Source: Hyphomicrobiales bacterium
GTDB taxonomy: Bacteria > Pseudomonadota > Alphaproteobacteria > Rhizobiales > Beijerinckiaceae
Reading direction: 5' to 3'
NCBI GenBank assembly: GCA_019075865.1
Contig: JAGXAN010000002.1
Location: 248,001-312,000, forward strand
DNA length: 64,000 nt
Shown: piece after piece, positions 44,675 through 52,684 of the stretch
Layout: the number at the start of each line of letters is the position of its first letter
Numbering within the stretch: the stretch's first letter is position 1
The notes under the pieces: generated by a model
Seen by the model: the letters and a program-made list of their open reading frames with translations, nothing else
Databases searched by the model: none
What the model was told of the DNA's origin: nothing
Made by a program: the position numbers and the translations under genes

Positions 44675-45376
44675 TCAGACGATCTTGATTTTAATTTCGC
44701 CGAGGCCGGCAACGCCGCCGGTTACCACATCACCGCGCACCATCGGCCCGACACCGGCCGGCGTGCCGGTCATGATGATGTCGCCCGGCATCAGTTTCAT
44801 CGCCTGCGAGGCAATGGCGATGATTTCAGGCACCGACCAGATCAGGTCTTTCACGTCCTGGTCCTGCTTCACCCGTCCGTTGACGGCGAGCCATATGCGC
44901 CCCGAATCAAGGTGGCCCTGCGCGCGAACCGGATGCAGGGCGGCAATCGGGGCGGCTTGATCGAAGCCCTTGCCCCAATCCCAGGGCCGGCCAGCATCGC
45001 GCGCCACAAACTGCAGGTCGCGGCGGGTGAGGTCAATGCCGACGCCATAGCCCCAGACATGTTCTAGTGACTGGCTTTCGGGGATATTGGCACCGCCTTT
45101 GCCAATGGCCACCACAAGCTCAATCTCGTGATGGAAATTCTGCGTCAGGGGCGGGTAGGGGATGGTTGTTTCCAGTTCAGGCGATGCGTCGACGACCGCA
45201 TCCGCTGGCTTGAAAAAGAAGAACGGCGCTTCCCGGGTGGGGTCCTTGCCCATTTCGCGGGCATGGGCCTCATAATTGCGGCCAACGCAGATCACCCGCC
45301 GCACCGGGAAGCGCTGCGTGTCCCCGGCGATGGCCAGGCTGGGCTGGGTGGGCGGCGTGAATACGAATTCCGTCAT
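44675..45376 (-). CDS. nagK: Fumarylpyruvate hydrolase (FAH family)
   Basis: A 233-aa fumarylacetoacetate-hydrolase-fold enzyme. Metal-binding residues are visible in NFHHEIELVVAIG (the E-x-E pair), GYGVGIDLTRRDLQ (Asp) and MTGTPAGVGPM. In gentisate degradation it splits fumarylpyruvate to fumarate and pyruvate, the last step. It follows gentisate dioxygenase with a 2-bp gap. The start has GGAAGC before it. The assignment to fumarylpyruvate rather than fumarylacetoacetate rests on the context of the gentisate and maleylpyruvate isomerase genes. Confidence 0.88.
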   Translation of the reverse strand: MTEFVFTPPTQPSLAIAGDTQRFPVRRVICVGRNYEAHAREMGKDPTREAPFFFFKPADAVVDASPELETTIPYPPLTQNFHHEIELVVAIGKGGANIPESQSLEHVWGYGVGIDLTRRDLQFVARDAGRPWDWGKGFDQAAPIAALHPVRAQGHLDSGRIWLAVNGRVKQDQDVKDLIWSVPEIIAIASQAMKLMPGDIIMTGTPAGVGPMVRGDVVTGGVAGLGEIKIKIV

Positions 45377-45378
45377 TT

Positions 45379-46443
45379 TCAGCTTCCTTCAAAAACATTC
45401 TGCACGTTACCGCGATTTTGCCGCCAGATACCGAGTTTCTCCTGCACCGGGCGGTCCGAGAAGCTGAACAGAACAGCATCTTCATCTGCCTCATGCTCCA
45501 CCTTTTGCCAACTGGGCACCACGAAAATATCTTTCGGCCCCCATTCCACCAGTGTCTCGCCGATCCTGCTGCGACCGTGACCCTCAACGGCGGTGAAGAC
45601 ACTGGCGTCGGTGGCGCGGTAAGGGCTGGTCTTGAAGCCTTTGGGCAGCAATTGCAGGAATGCACCTATCGTGGGCATGGCATGTCCGCCGGTTTCAGGG
45701 TTGGTGTAGCGCATCTTCAAACCATGGCAACTGTCCCACTCATTGGCGCGCCGCATCTTTTCCAGCGCGTCTCTTGAACGCGCATAGGGGTAATTGAAGA
45801 TGGGCGAAGTCAAACGTCCCGCGATTGCATCCACGGGCAGCATATTGGCACCATAGCGCGCCTGCGAATCGCCATCCTTCCGGGTCAGCTTTTGCACATC
45901 TTCCGAATGATGCTCAATAAATGAGGCATCGAGAAACTGGATGAGCGGTATGTCGAGTCCGTCCAGCCAGAGCATCGGGTCGCGGGACTGGTTGCCATGG
46001 TCGTGCCAGGCTCCCGACGGGGTAATGACGAAATCGCCCACCTCCATCATTGTGCGCTCACCATCCACGCTGGTATGGGCACCCGAGCCCTCCAGCACAA
46101 ACCGCAGCGCTGATTGCGAGTGGCGGTGAGCGGGGGCGGTTTCACCCGGCAGCACCATCTGCACCCCGGCATAGAGTGAGGTGGTGATTTTGGACTGGCC
46201 GCGAAGGCCGGGATTTTCCAGCACCAGCACGCGCCGCTCCGCCTCGCGCGCCGTAATCAACGCGCCAGCCTCCATCATCGCCGCTCGAATTTCCTGGTAG
46301 CGCCACAAATGCGGCCGGCAGGGGCTTTTCGGTTCCGGCGTGATTAGGGCCGCCAGCGAAGTCCATAGGGGTGTCAGGTGCGATTTGTCGATTTTCGCAT
46401 AAAAAGCCTGCCGTTCAGGTGTGTCGACCGGGGCTGCTGCCAT
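45379..46443 (-). CDS. Gentisate 1,2-dioxygenase (bicupin)
   Basis: A 354-aa non-heme Fe(II) dioxygenase that opens gentisate (2,5-dihydroxybenzoate) to maleylpyruvate. The first cupin has the iron motif AHRHSQSALRFVLEG and later AWHDHGN; the second cupin (about residues 240-345) includes FTAVEGHGRSRIG and PSWQKVEHEA. ATG 46443 is preceded by a strong GGAGGGAAAA site; the open frame continues far upstream but into the divergent promoter and the isomerase gene, so it is not used. First gene of the minus-strand half of the gentisate island. Confidence 0.93.
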   Translation of the reverse strand: MAAAPVDTPERQAFYAKIDKSHLTPLWTSLAALITPEPKSPCRPHLWRYQEIRAAMMEAGALITAREAERRVLVLENPGLRGQSKITTSLYAGVQMVLPGETAPAHRHSQSALRFVLEGSGAHTSVDGERTMMEVGDFVITPSGAWHDHGNQSRDPMLWLDGLDIPLIQFLDASFIEHHSEDVQKLTRKDGDSQARYGANMLPVDAIAGRLTSPIFNYPYARSRDALEKMRRANEWDSCHGLKMRYTNPETGGHAMPTIGAFLQLLPKGFKTSPYRATDASVFTAVEGHGRSRIGETLVEWGPKDIFVVPSWQKVEHEADEDAVLFSFSDRPVQEKLGIWRQNRGNVQNVFEGS

Positions 46444-46493
46444 TTTTCCCTCCCGTGCTGCATCCGATAAACCGAATGCTTGTTGTGATTGAC

Positions 46494-46546
46494 TGTATGC
46501 TGATAGTATGTATGCTGAATAAAAATAACTGTCAATGCAGCATACA
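46494..46546. promoter_or_regulatory. Three-copy operator-like repeat in the gentisate divergent promoter
   Basis: TGTATGCTGA occurs twice as a direct repeat (46494-46503 and 46509-46518, 15 bp apart), and its inverted form CAGCATACA follows at 46538-46546. All three lie in the 123-bp region between the divergent gentisate dioxygenase and maleylpyruvate isomerase genes, close to both starts. The MarR-family gene of the same island is the natural candidate to bind here and repress both transcripts. The repeats are seen directly; the binding partner is inference. Confidence 0.65.
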
Positions 46547-46566
46547 CAGCAGCAAGGGAGTGAGAC

Positions 46567-47199
46567 ATGCAGCTTTATGGATATTTTCGCAGTTCCGCCT
46601 CCTATCGCGTGCGGATCGCTCTGGCGCTCAAGGGGCTGTCCGTAACGCAGGTTTCGAAGCATTTGCGGCTTGGTGAGCAACTTGCCGACGATTTTCGCAA
46701 GCTCAATCCGCAAGCGATGGTGCCGGTGCTTGTCACCGACAATGGCGAGAATTTGACGCAATCCCTCGCCATTATTGAATGGCTTGAGGAGACCCATCCG
46801 CAGCCGCGACTTTTGCCAGCCGATCCATTGCAGCGCGCCCGCATTCGCGCTTTCGCTCTCAGTATTGCCTGCGAGATTCACCCGTTGCAGAATTTGCGGG
46901 TACTGAAAAATCTCGGTTCCCACGGCTTGGACGAATCCGCGCGCAATCAATGGGCGCATGACGTGAACGCGCAGGGCCTGACAAATTGCGAGACCATGCT
47001 GCAAGGCGCGACAACGCCATTCTGCTTTGGCAACGCGCCCAGCCTTGCCGACATCTGCCTCGTGCCGCAAATGTTCAACGCCCGCCGGTTTGGCGTGGAC
47101 ACTCGCAAATTTGTCCGTCTCCACGCCATTGAAGCGCAGTGCCTGGCGCTGGATGCCTTTCAATCCTCTGCCCCGGAGCGTCAGGCCGATGCCGAATAA
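46567..47199 (+). CDS. nagL: Maleylpyruvate (maleylacetoacetate) isomerase, zeta-class GST
   Basis: A 210-aa glutathione-dependent isomerase that converts maleylpyruvate to fumarylpyruvate. The N-terminal thioredoxin-like domain has the zeta-class motif SSASYRVRIALALKG with the catalytic Ser, and LTQSLAIIEWLEE binds glutathione; the helical C-terminal domain has IACEIHPLQNLRVL and ADICLVPQMFNARRF. A good AAGGGAGTGAG ribosome site precedes ATG. First gene of the plus-strand half of the island; its end overlaps the MarR gene by 11 bp. Confidence 0.92.
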   Translation: MQLYGYFRSSASYRVRIALALKGLSVTQVSKHLRLGEQLADDFRKLNPQAMVPVLVTDNGENLTQSLAIIEWLEETHPQPRLLPADPLQRARIRAFALSIACEIHPLQNLRVLKNLGSHGLDESARNQWAHDVNAQGLTNCETMLQGATTPFCFGNAPSLADICLVPQMFNARRFGVDTRKFVRLHAIEAQCLALDAFQSSAPERQADAE

Positions 47200-47710
47200 A
47201 CCATCGATTGAGGGGCGCACCAAGGGCGTAGAAGCGCTCTATGAGAAGCCCGGCCATCTGGTTCGTCGGGCCAACCAGATTTCCATGGCTATTTTTGCCA
47301 AGGAATGCAGCGAGCTTGATCTGACCTCCGTGCAATATGCGGCGCTGACCGCCATCTGCGACTGTGATGGCATTGATGCCACGCGCCTTTCTGGCCTGAT
47401 CGCGCTGGATCGGGCGACCATTGGCGGGGTCATGGACCGGTTGGAGACCAAAGGCTGGGTCCATCGCAAACCAAGCCAAAGCGACCGGCGCATCAAGGCG
47501 CTGCACATCAGTGCAAGCGGCAAGGCTTTGCTGGAAGCCGCCGGCCCGAAAGTCGACGAAGTGCAAAAGCGGCTTCTGGCGCCCCTGTCACCGGACGAGC
47601 AACAGACTTTTCTCCAACTGCTCACCAAACTGGTGCTGCTTGGCAATGAGAATTCGCGCGCGCCCCAGAAGGAATTGGACGCGCAACCCCTGAAGGAAGA
47701 CGCCGCCTGA
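47189..47710 (+). CDS. MarR-family transcriptional regulator
   Basis: A 173-aa winged-helix regulator. The wHTH region spans about residues 35-110: LTSVQYAALTAICDCDGID, then LIALDRATIGGVMDRLETKGWV and SDRRIKALHIS (the wing with the conserved DxR). The start ATG 47189 lies inside the isomerase gene and has CGGAGCG before it; the longer upstream frame is a shadow of that gene. MarR proteins of aromatic pathways usually repress until the substrate, such as 3-hydroxybenzoate or gentisate, binds. It probably controls the divergent promoter that carries TGTATGCTG repeats. Confidence 0.92.
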   Translation: MPNKPSIEGRTKGVEALYEKPGHLVRRANQISMAIFAKECSELDLTSVQYAALTAICDCDGIDATRLSGLIALDRATIGGVMDRLETKGWVHRKPSQSDRRIKALHISASGKALLEAAGPKVDEVQKRLLAPLSPDEQQTFLQLLTKLVLLGNENSRAPQKELDAQPLKEDAA

Positions 47711-47736
47711 GCGGCGCAAGAAGCGAGGAAAATCAC

Positions 47737-48924
47737 GTGGCGATTACAAATTCACAAGCATCAAGCATTTTGATCGCAGGCGGCGGCATTGGCGGCCTTT
47801 CAGCGGCCCTGGCACTCGCCCAAAACGGCCAGTCAAGCCTGGTCATGGAACAGGCCAGCCGCTTTGGCGAGATTGGTGCCGGCATTCAGCTTGGCCCCAA
47901 CGCTTTCCATTGCTTCGATGCGCTGGGCGTCGGGGACCGGATGCGCGCCATGGCGGTATATATCGACCAATTGTTGCTCATGGATGCCTTGAGGGATGAG
48001 CGCATCGCTGCCATCGCCCTCGATGCGCCCTTTCGCGCGCATTTTGGCAATCCCTATGCTGTGATCCATCGCGGGGATTTGCACAAAGTGTTGCTGGACG
48101 CCTGCGAGGCCAATCCGCTCATCGAACTGAAGGTCAATGCCAAGGCGGAGCGTTATGAGCAAACCGGCGCGGGCGTTGTCGTATTTCTGGCCAATGGCGA
48201 GCCGGTTGCCGGGCGGGCCCTGATCGGGGCCGATGGCTTGTGGTCGAACATCCGTCGCCAGATTGTCGGCGATGGTGCGCCGCGGGTTTCGGGCCATACC
48301 ACCTACCGTTCGGTGATTCCAACCGAAAATATGCCGGAAGATTTGCGCTGGAATGCCGCGACCCTATGGGCTGGCCCCAAATGTCACATCGTTCATTACC
48401 CGCTTAAAGGCGGCAAGGCGTTTAACCTGGTTGCCACCTATCACAATGATGCACCCGAACCCGTCGCTGGCAAGCCCGTCAGCCATGAGGAAGTGCGCGC
48501 TGGCTTCACGCATGTCTGCGCGCGCGCCCGTCAGGTGATCGACCACGGCCGCGATTGGAAACTCTGGGTTTTGTGTGATCGCGATCCGGTGGAAAACTGG
48601 GTCGATGGTCATGTTGCCCTTTTGGGCGATGCCGCCCATCCGATGCTGCAATATTTTGCGCAAGGGGCCTGTATGGCCATGGAAGATGGCGTCGCGCTTG
48701 GTGCCATGTTGGGCCAATATGCGGATCTGACCAAGGCACTGGCCGCCTATAACCGGTTGCGGGCGGTTCGCACCGCGCGCGTGCAATTGGGCTCGCGCCT
48801 CATCGGTGAATATATTTATCACCCCGAAGGCGCCAAGGCGGAAGTTCGCAATGCCGCGATGCGCGCAAAAACCTCAGAGCAATGGTATGAGCAGTTGGAG
48901 TGGCTTTACGGTTATCGCGGCTGA
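47737..48924 (+). CDS. 3-Hydroxybenzoate 6-monooxygenase (class A FAD)
   Basis: A 395-aa flavoprotein monooxygenase that makes gentisate from 3-hydroxybenzoate with NADH and O2. FAD motif ILIAGGGIGGLSAALAL at residue ~11, the DG-type motif GADGLWSNIRRQIVG near 165, and GDAAHPMLQYFAQGACMAMED near 285 are in place. Salicylate 1- and 5-hydroxylases share the fold; the gentisate dioxygenase, maleylpyruvate isomerase and fumarylpyruvate hydrolase next to it favour a gentisate-forming enzyme. Start is GTG 47737 with GAGGAAAA before it. Its stop is 2 bp from the stop of the convergent DUF971 gene. Confidence 0.88.
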   Translation: MAITNSQASSILIAGGGIGGLSAALALAQNGQSSLVMEQASRFGEIGAGIQLGPNAFHCFDALGVGDRMRAMAVYIDQLLLMDALRDERIAAIALDAPFRAHFGNPYAVIHRGDLHKVLLDACEANPLIELKVNAKAERYEQTGAGVVVFLANGEPVAGRALIGADGLWSNIRRQIVGDGAPRVSGHTTYRSVIPTENMPEDLRWNAATLWAGPKCHIVHYPLKGGKAFNLVATYHNDAPEPVAGKPVSHEEVRAGFTHVCARARQVIDHGRDWKLWVLCDRDPVENWVDGHVALLGDAAHPMLQYFAQGACMAMEDGVALGAMLGQYADLTKALAAYNRLRAVRTARVQLGSRLIGEYIYHPEGAKAEVRNAAMRAKTSEQWYEQLEWLYGYRG

Positions 48925-48926
48925 AA

Positions 48927-49223
48927 TCACCGAGTGGTTTCACCCAGCTTGTGCAGATATTCCCATGTAAACAGGCCGGTGTTGTGGCCGTCATCAAACG
49001 TCAATTTCACCGCGTAATTTCCCACCGGCTCAACGCCGATGATCGTGACATTGGCTTTGCCGGTGACAATTATTTTCTGGCTGGGTGAATGGCCCTGCAC
49101 CTCGGCGCTCGGGCTTTCCACCCGCAGCAATTCGGCGGGGATCTGAAAAACCCCGCCATCGTCAAAGGTCACTTGCAGCAAGTGCCCTTGGTTCATCACG
49201 GCAATATCGGTCGGCCATGCCAT
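48927..49223 (-). CDS. DUF971 protein (gamma-butyrobetaine hydroxylase-like N-terminal domain)
   Basis: A 98-aa protein matching the DUF971 family: IPAELLRVESPSAEVQGH, then NYAVKLTFDDGHNTGLFTWEYLHKLG in two pieces, the zinc-domain-like fold also found at the N terminus of gamma-butyrobetaine hydroxylases. It is 9 bp downstream of the Mrp/ApbC gene on the same strand, a common pairing in proteobacteria that suggests a role in Fe-S cluster work. No signal or membrane helix. Biochemical role is not known. Confidence 0.88.
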   Translation of the reverse strand: MAWPTDIAVMNQGHLLQVTFDDGGVFQIPAELLRVESPSAEVQGHSPSQKIIVTGKANVTIIGVEPVGNYAVKLTFDDGHNTGLFTWEYLHKLGETTR

Positions 49224-49232
49224 TGGTAATTC

Positions 49233-50372
49233 CTATCCCATGCGAATGGTTGGAGCGGGTTTGGCACCGGTAGCGCCTTGGCTCAGGGCCGCCCAGACCT
49301 GGCCGGCTATCGCCATATAGGCGCTGGCATGTGCGCTGTCAGGCAGACTGAGAACCACGGGTTTGCCGTCATCCGAATTTTCGCGAATGTCCATGGCCAA
49401 AGGAATTTCCCCCAAAAACGGCACGCCAAGGCGCTCGGCCTCATGGCGTGCGCCGGCATGGGCGAAAATGTCCGAGCGTCCGCCACAATGCGGGCAGATG
49501 AAATAGCTCATGTTTTCGATAATGCCCAATATTGGCACCTGCACGCGGCGGAACATGGCAATCCCGCGCCGCGCATCGATCAGCGCCAGATCCTGCGGCG
49601 TCGAAACGATGACCGCGCCAGCCAGCGGCACATTCTGCGCCATGGTCAATTGGGTGTCACCCGTGCCCGGCGGCATATCGACCACCAGCACGTCCAACTC
49701 GCCCCACGCCACTTCGCGCAGCAATTGCGTCAGCGCCGACACAACCATCGGCCCGCGCCAAACCACCGGGGCATCGTCTTCGATCAGGAAGCCGATCGAC
49801 ATCACCTTGACACCGGAGCTCACGAGGGGCCGCAGCATGCGCCCGTCTGCGGCCACTTCCGGCTTGCCCCGCAATCCAAACAGGCGCGGCATGGATGGCC
49901 CGAATATATCGGCATCGAGCACCCCGACTTTCAGCCCCATCTTGCCCAGCGCCACCGCCAGATTGCAGGCACTCGTCGATTTGCCAACGCCGCCCTTGCC
50001 CGAAGCCACCGCAATGATATGGCGAATGCCCGGAATGGGGTTGGCCGAACGCGCCGGGGCTGCCGCTGCGCCATGGGTGTGGGGTGCGGGGCCTGCCGTC
50101 GGGCCACCGGCAGGGGCGGCGGCGCGCGGCCCTTCAGCCGTTAATGTCACCAATGCCCCACCAACGCCTTTAATCGCCTTGATCGCCGCTTCAGCCTTCG
50201 CCCGCATCGGCTCCAGTTGTGCCGCTTGCCTCGGATCAATCACAATGGCGGCAAACACCTTGTCGTCACGAATGCTGATGCCAGAGACGGCACCCGATTG
50301 CGACAGGGGTGTTTTTCCGTCCGGCCCGGTCACTTGCTCCAGAGCCCGCATCACGTCTTCTTTGGTAAACAT
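49233..50372 (-). CDS. apbC: Mrp/ApbC family Fe-S cluster carrier ATPase
   Basis: A 379-aa P-loop protein. An N-terminal MIP18/DUF59-like domain (about residues 5-80) is joined by an Ala/Pro/Gly-rich linker to the ATPase domain: deviant Walker A SGKGGVGKSTSACNLAVAL, DADIFGPSMPRLFG, DMPPGTGDTQLT and the CxxC metal pair in ICPHCGGRSD. It carries or inserts 4Fe-4S clusters into apoproteins, of which this region encodes many. ATG 50372 (GGAGGGAACAGG upstream) is taken over the in-frame ATG at 50396. Its 5' leader contains a strong inverted repeat. Confidence 0.95.
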   Translation of the reverse strand: MFTKEDVMRALEQVTGPDGKTPLSQSGAVSGISIRDDKVFAAIVIDPRQAAQLEPMRAKAEAAIKAIKGVGGALVTLTAEGPRAAAPAGGPTAGPAPHTHGAAAAPARSANPIPGIRHIIAVASGKGGVGKSTSACNLAVALGKMGLKVGVLDADIFGPSMPRLFGLRGKPEVAADGRMLRPLVSSGVKVMSIGFLIEDDAPVVWRGPMVVSALTQLLREVAWGELDVLVVDMPPGTGDTQLTMAQNVPLAGAVIVSTPQDLALIDARRGIAMFRRVQVPILGIIENMSYFICPHCGGRSDIFAHAGARHEAERLGVPFLGEIPLAMDIRENSDDGKPVVLSLPDSAHASAYMAIAGQVWAALSQGATGAKPAPTIRMG

Positions 50373-50391
50373 CCTGTTCCCTCCCACCGGC

Positions 50392-50440
50392 GGCATACCA
50401 TAGGGGCCTTGGCCCGGCGTATGCCATGATGACCATCATG
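50392..50440. repeat. Two adjacent inverted repeats upstream of apbC
   Basis: GGCATAC (50392-50398) pairs perfectly with GTATGCC (50419-50425), enclosing a further GGGC/GCCC stem, so a hairpin of about 34 nt could form. Immediately next comes CATGATG-AC-CATCATG (50425-50440), a 16-bp palindrome. Both lie in the 289-bp divergent region between apbC and the DUF2177 gene. They may be operators or, for the first, a structured leader of apbC mRNA. The other ~200 bp hold nothing I can name. Confidence 0.45.
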
Positions 50441-50661
50441 AGGGAAGACATGTGGCGCAATCTCACCACAAAGCCAAGATCATTATTGCACCTGATTTGG
50501 CCAGATGGTCGCACCATAGTCATTGCAACCCCAATTTAGGCCATTTGACGGGCCACCCTGTTCTTTGACCTCCACTGATCCATATAACGCAAACACAGAT
50601 TAAAATCCGGGTGTATCTATGCGCCGGGTTGCACCATTTAACCAGAGGCGGGGCCTTCGCA

Positions 50662-51063
50662 ATGCAGAAAATGATCGTCACATATGGCATTGCCCTCGCT
50701 CTGTTTTTGGTGGTGGATTTTGTCTGGCTGGGAGCCGTGGCGCGTGAATTTTACAAGGCGCGGCTCGGGGCTTTGCTGAGCCCATCGCCGAATTGGACTG
50801 CGGCTGCCCTGTTTTATCTGTTTTACGCGGCGGGGCTGTTGTTTTTTGCCGTTCAACCGGCGCTGCGCGGCCACTCGTGGCGCATTGCATTGCTGAACGG
50901 CGCTGCGCTCGGTTTCATCGCCTATGGCACCTATGATTTCACCAATCTGGCAACCATCCGCAACTGGTCGCTGGCGCTGACACTGGCTGATCTGGCCTGG
51001 GGCACGGTGCTGTCTGCCCTAGTGGCGACGCTGGCCTATACTTTTTCCGCCTCGCTCGCCTGA
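50662..51063 (+). CDS. DUF2177 family inner-membrane protein
   Basis: A 133-aa membrane protein with about four helices: MIVTYGIALALFLVVDFVWLG, AALFYLFYAAGLLFFAV, IALLNGAALGFIAYGTYDFTN and LADLAWGTVLSALVATLAYTF (each given in part). The N-terminal WLG and the YGTYDFTNLAT segments match the DUF2177 family. ATG 50662 has AGAGGCGGGG upstream; the frame is open 17 codons earlier without a site. It is convergent with cysG and overlaps its 3' end by 28 bp. Function unknown. Confidence 0.85.
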   Translation: MQKMIVTYGIALALFLVVDFVWLGAVAREFYKARLGALLSPSPNWTAAALFYLFYAAGLLFFAVQPALRGHSWRIALLNGAALGFIAYGTYDFTNLATIRNWSLALTLADLAWGTVLSALVATLAYTFSASLA

Positions 51064-52475
51064 AAAATGCCGATCGCTGCACCCATCAGGATGACGCACG
51101 GCCCCTTGATGGTCCGGCGTGCCATTTCATCCGCCAAAGTGCCAACGGTGGCGCGCACTATGCTTTGATCGGGCCAGGATGCCCGCTCAACCATGGCGGC
51201 GGGTGTCGATGCCGGCAGCCCTTCGCGCATCAGTCTTTCAGCCAGTTCCCTGAAGGTTTTCACGCCCATGTAAATGACGCTGGTCGCCCGGGCATCGGCG
51301 AGAGCGCGCCAGTCGAGATCTTTGGGCAAATGGCCGTCGCGGCCATGGGCAGTGATGAATTGCAGCCGACGCGCGACATCGCGCTCGGTGAGCGAGGTTT
51401 GCAGCGCCGCCGCCGCCGCCGCCGCCGAGGTCACGCCCGGCACCACCTCGACCGGAATCCCGGCCGCCCGCAAAACCGCTATCTCTTCATTGGCCCGGCC
51501 AAAGATCATCGGATCGCCACCCTTGAGGCGCACGACGCGCTGGCCGCTTTTGGCATGGGCCACGATCAGCGCGGATATATCCTCCTGCGTGCAGGAGGGT
51601 TTATAACCGCGCTTGCCAACGGCAATGCGCACCGCCTCGCGCCGCGCCATTTCCACCACCAGTGGCGACACCAGATCATCATACAAAACCACATCCGCTG
51701 ATTGCAGCGCCTGCACGGCTTTCAGCGTCAAAAGCTCCGGATCGCCGGGCCCGGCACCCACCAATATGGCGCAACCGGTTCCGGTCGTGTTGGCTTTCCG
51801 CGCCGAGTCGAAGGCCGCTTCCCTGTCAAACTCGCTTGGCAAAAGGGCAGGGCGCGCGAAGGCCGCCTGCGCAAATTCGCGCCAGAAATGGCGGCGTTCG
51901 CTGGCATCAAGGTTTTTGGCGCGCACTTCCCTGCGCCAGTCGCGCGCCGCCTGCGCCCAAGCGCGCATCCCTTGCGGCAGCAGCGCTTCAAGCCTGGCCC
52001 GCAAAGCTTGCCCCAACACCGGGGCCGCGCCATCGGTGGATATGCCGATGATCAGCGGCGAGCGCTCGACGATGGTGCCAAACTGAAAATCACAAAAATC
52101 CGGACGGTCGACCAAGTTTACCGGCACACCGGCCGCCTTTGCCGCATCGCGCAGCATTTGCGCCTGCATTTCATCCTCAACATCGCCGACGATCAGGGCT
52201 GCACCGGTGAGATCGTGGCCCTCCCACGGCCGCTCCACCAGATTGAGCTTGCCCCGCAATGATTGCATTTTTTGGCCGGGGGCATCGCAAAATACATCCA
52301 CCTGCGCGCCCGCAGCCGCCAGCAATTCGCCCTTCCAAGCAGCTCCGTCACTTCCACCAACCAGCACCGCGCGGCGTCCGCGCAATTTGAAGAAAACCGG
52401 CAGTGTCGCCAGTTCCCCTATCGGGGGCGGCGGCGCATCCTGGGGGGATCGGGTCAATGGTTTCTTTTCAGTCAT
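51036..52475 (-). CDS. cysG: Siroheme synthase CysG (trifunctional)
   Basis: A 479-aa fusion enzyme. The N-terminal ~215 residues are the precorrin-2 dehydrogenase/ferrochelatase part (FFKLRGRRAVLVGGSDGAAW, the NAD site), and the C-terminal ~255 are uroporphyrinogen-III C-methyltransferase (VGAGPGDPELLTLKAVQAL, GYKPSCTQEDI, RLKGGDPMIFGRANEEI, VPGVTSAAAAAA). It makes siroheme, the cofactor of NirA, and is encoded back to back with narK, so both ends of this region serve nitrate assimilation. ATG 52475 is preferred to TTG 52484; neither has a strong ribosome site. Confidence 0.94.
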   Translation of the reverse strand: MTEKKPLTRSPQDAPPPPIGELATLPVFFKLRGRRAVLVGGSDGAAWKGELLAAAGAQVDVFCDAPGQKMQSLRGKLNLVERPWEGHDLTGAALIVGDVEDEMQAQMLRDAAKAAGVPVNLVDRPDFCDFQFGTIVERSPLIIGISTDGAAPVLGQALRARLEALLPQGMRAWAQAARDWRREVRAKNLDASERRHFWREFAQAAFARPALLPSEFDREAAFDSARKANTTGTGCAILVGAGPGDPELLTLKAVQALQSADVVLYDDLVSPLVVEMARREAVRIAVGKRGYKPSCTQEDISALIVAHAKSGQRVVRLKGGDPMIFGRANEEIAVLRAAGIPVEVVPGVTSAAAAAAALQTSLTERDVARRLQFITAHGRDGHLPKDLDWRALADARATSVIYMGVKTFRELAERLMREGLPASTPAAMVERASWPDQSIVRATVGTLADEMARRTIKGPCVILMGAAIGIFQASEAEKV

Positions 52476-52632
52476 GTCAAGCAAATATGCCGGTCAGGCG
52501 GCTTGCGCAACCCCCAAAGCCTGCCTTCATGCCCCGCCATCGGCTGCCGTTAAATTAGGCGAAGCGCAATTGTTTTTGGCATTTTCTATTGCAGCGCAAC
52601 ATTTTGCCTCGGCGAATCCAACAAATCGCGTT

Positions 52633-52647
52633 TGGCATGAGCTTTGC
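52633..52647 (+). promoter_or_regulatory. Sigma-54 (RpoN) promoter of narK
   Basis: TGGCATG-AGCT-TTGC fits the RpoN consensus with a single mismatch and correct GG to GC spacing. The -12 C lies 38 nt before the narK ATG, and an AAGGAG ribosome site lies in between. The site before the nitrate reductase operon at 18972 has the same core, the same mismatch and the same distance to its start. No convincing enhancer site was found in the 150 bp upstream. Confidence 0.75.
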
Positions 52648-52684
52648 TTTTTTGTTGCCACACGTCGATCCAAGGAGCCCGACC

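Noticed and set aside
52577-52592. Second sigma-54-like element TGGCAT...TTGC upstream of narK
   Set aside because: GG and GC are 13 bp apart instead of 12, so RpoN would not fit; the element at 52633 has the right spacing.
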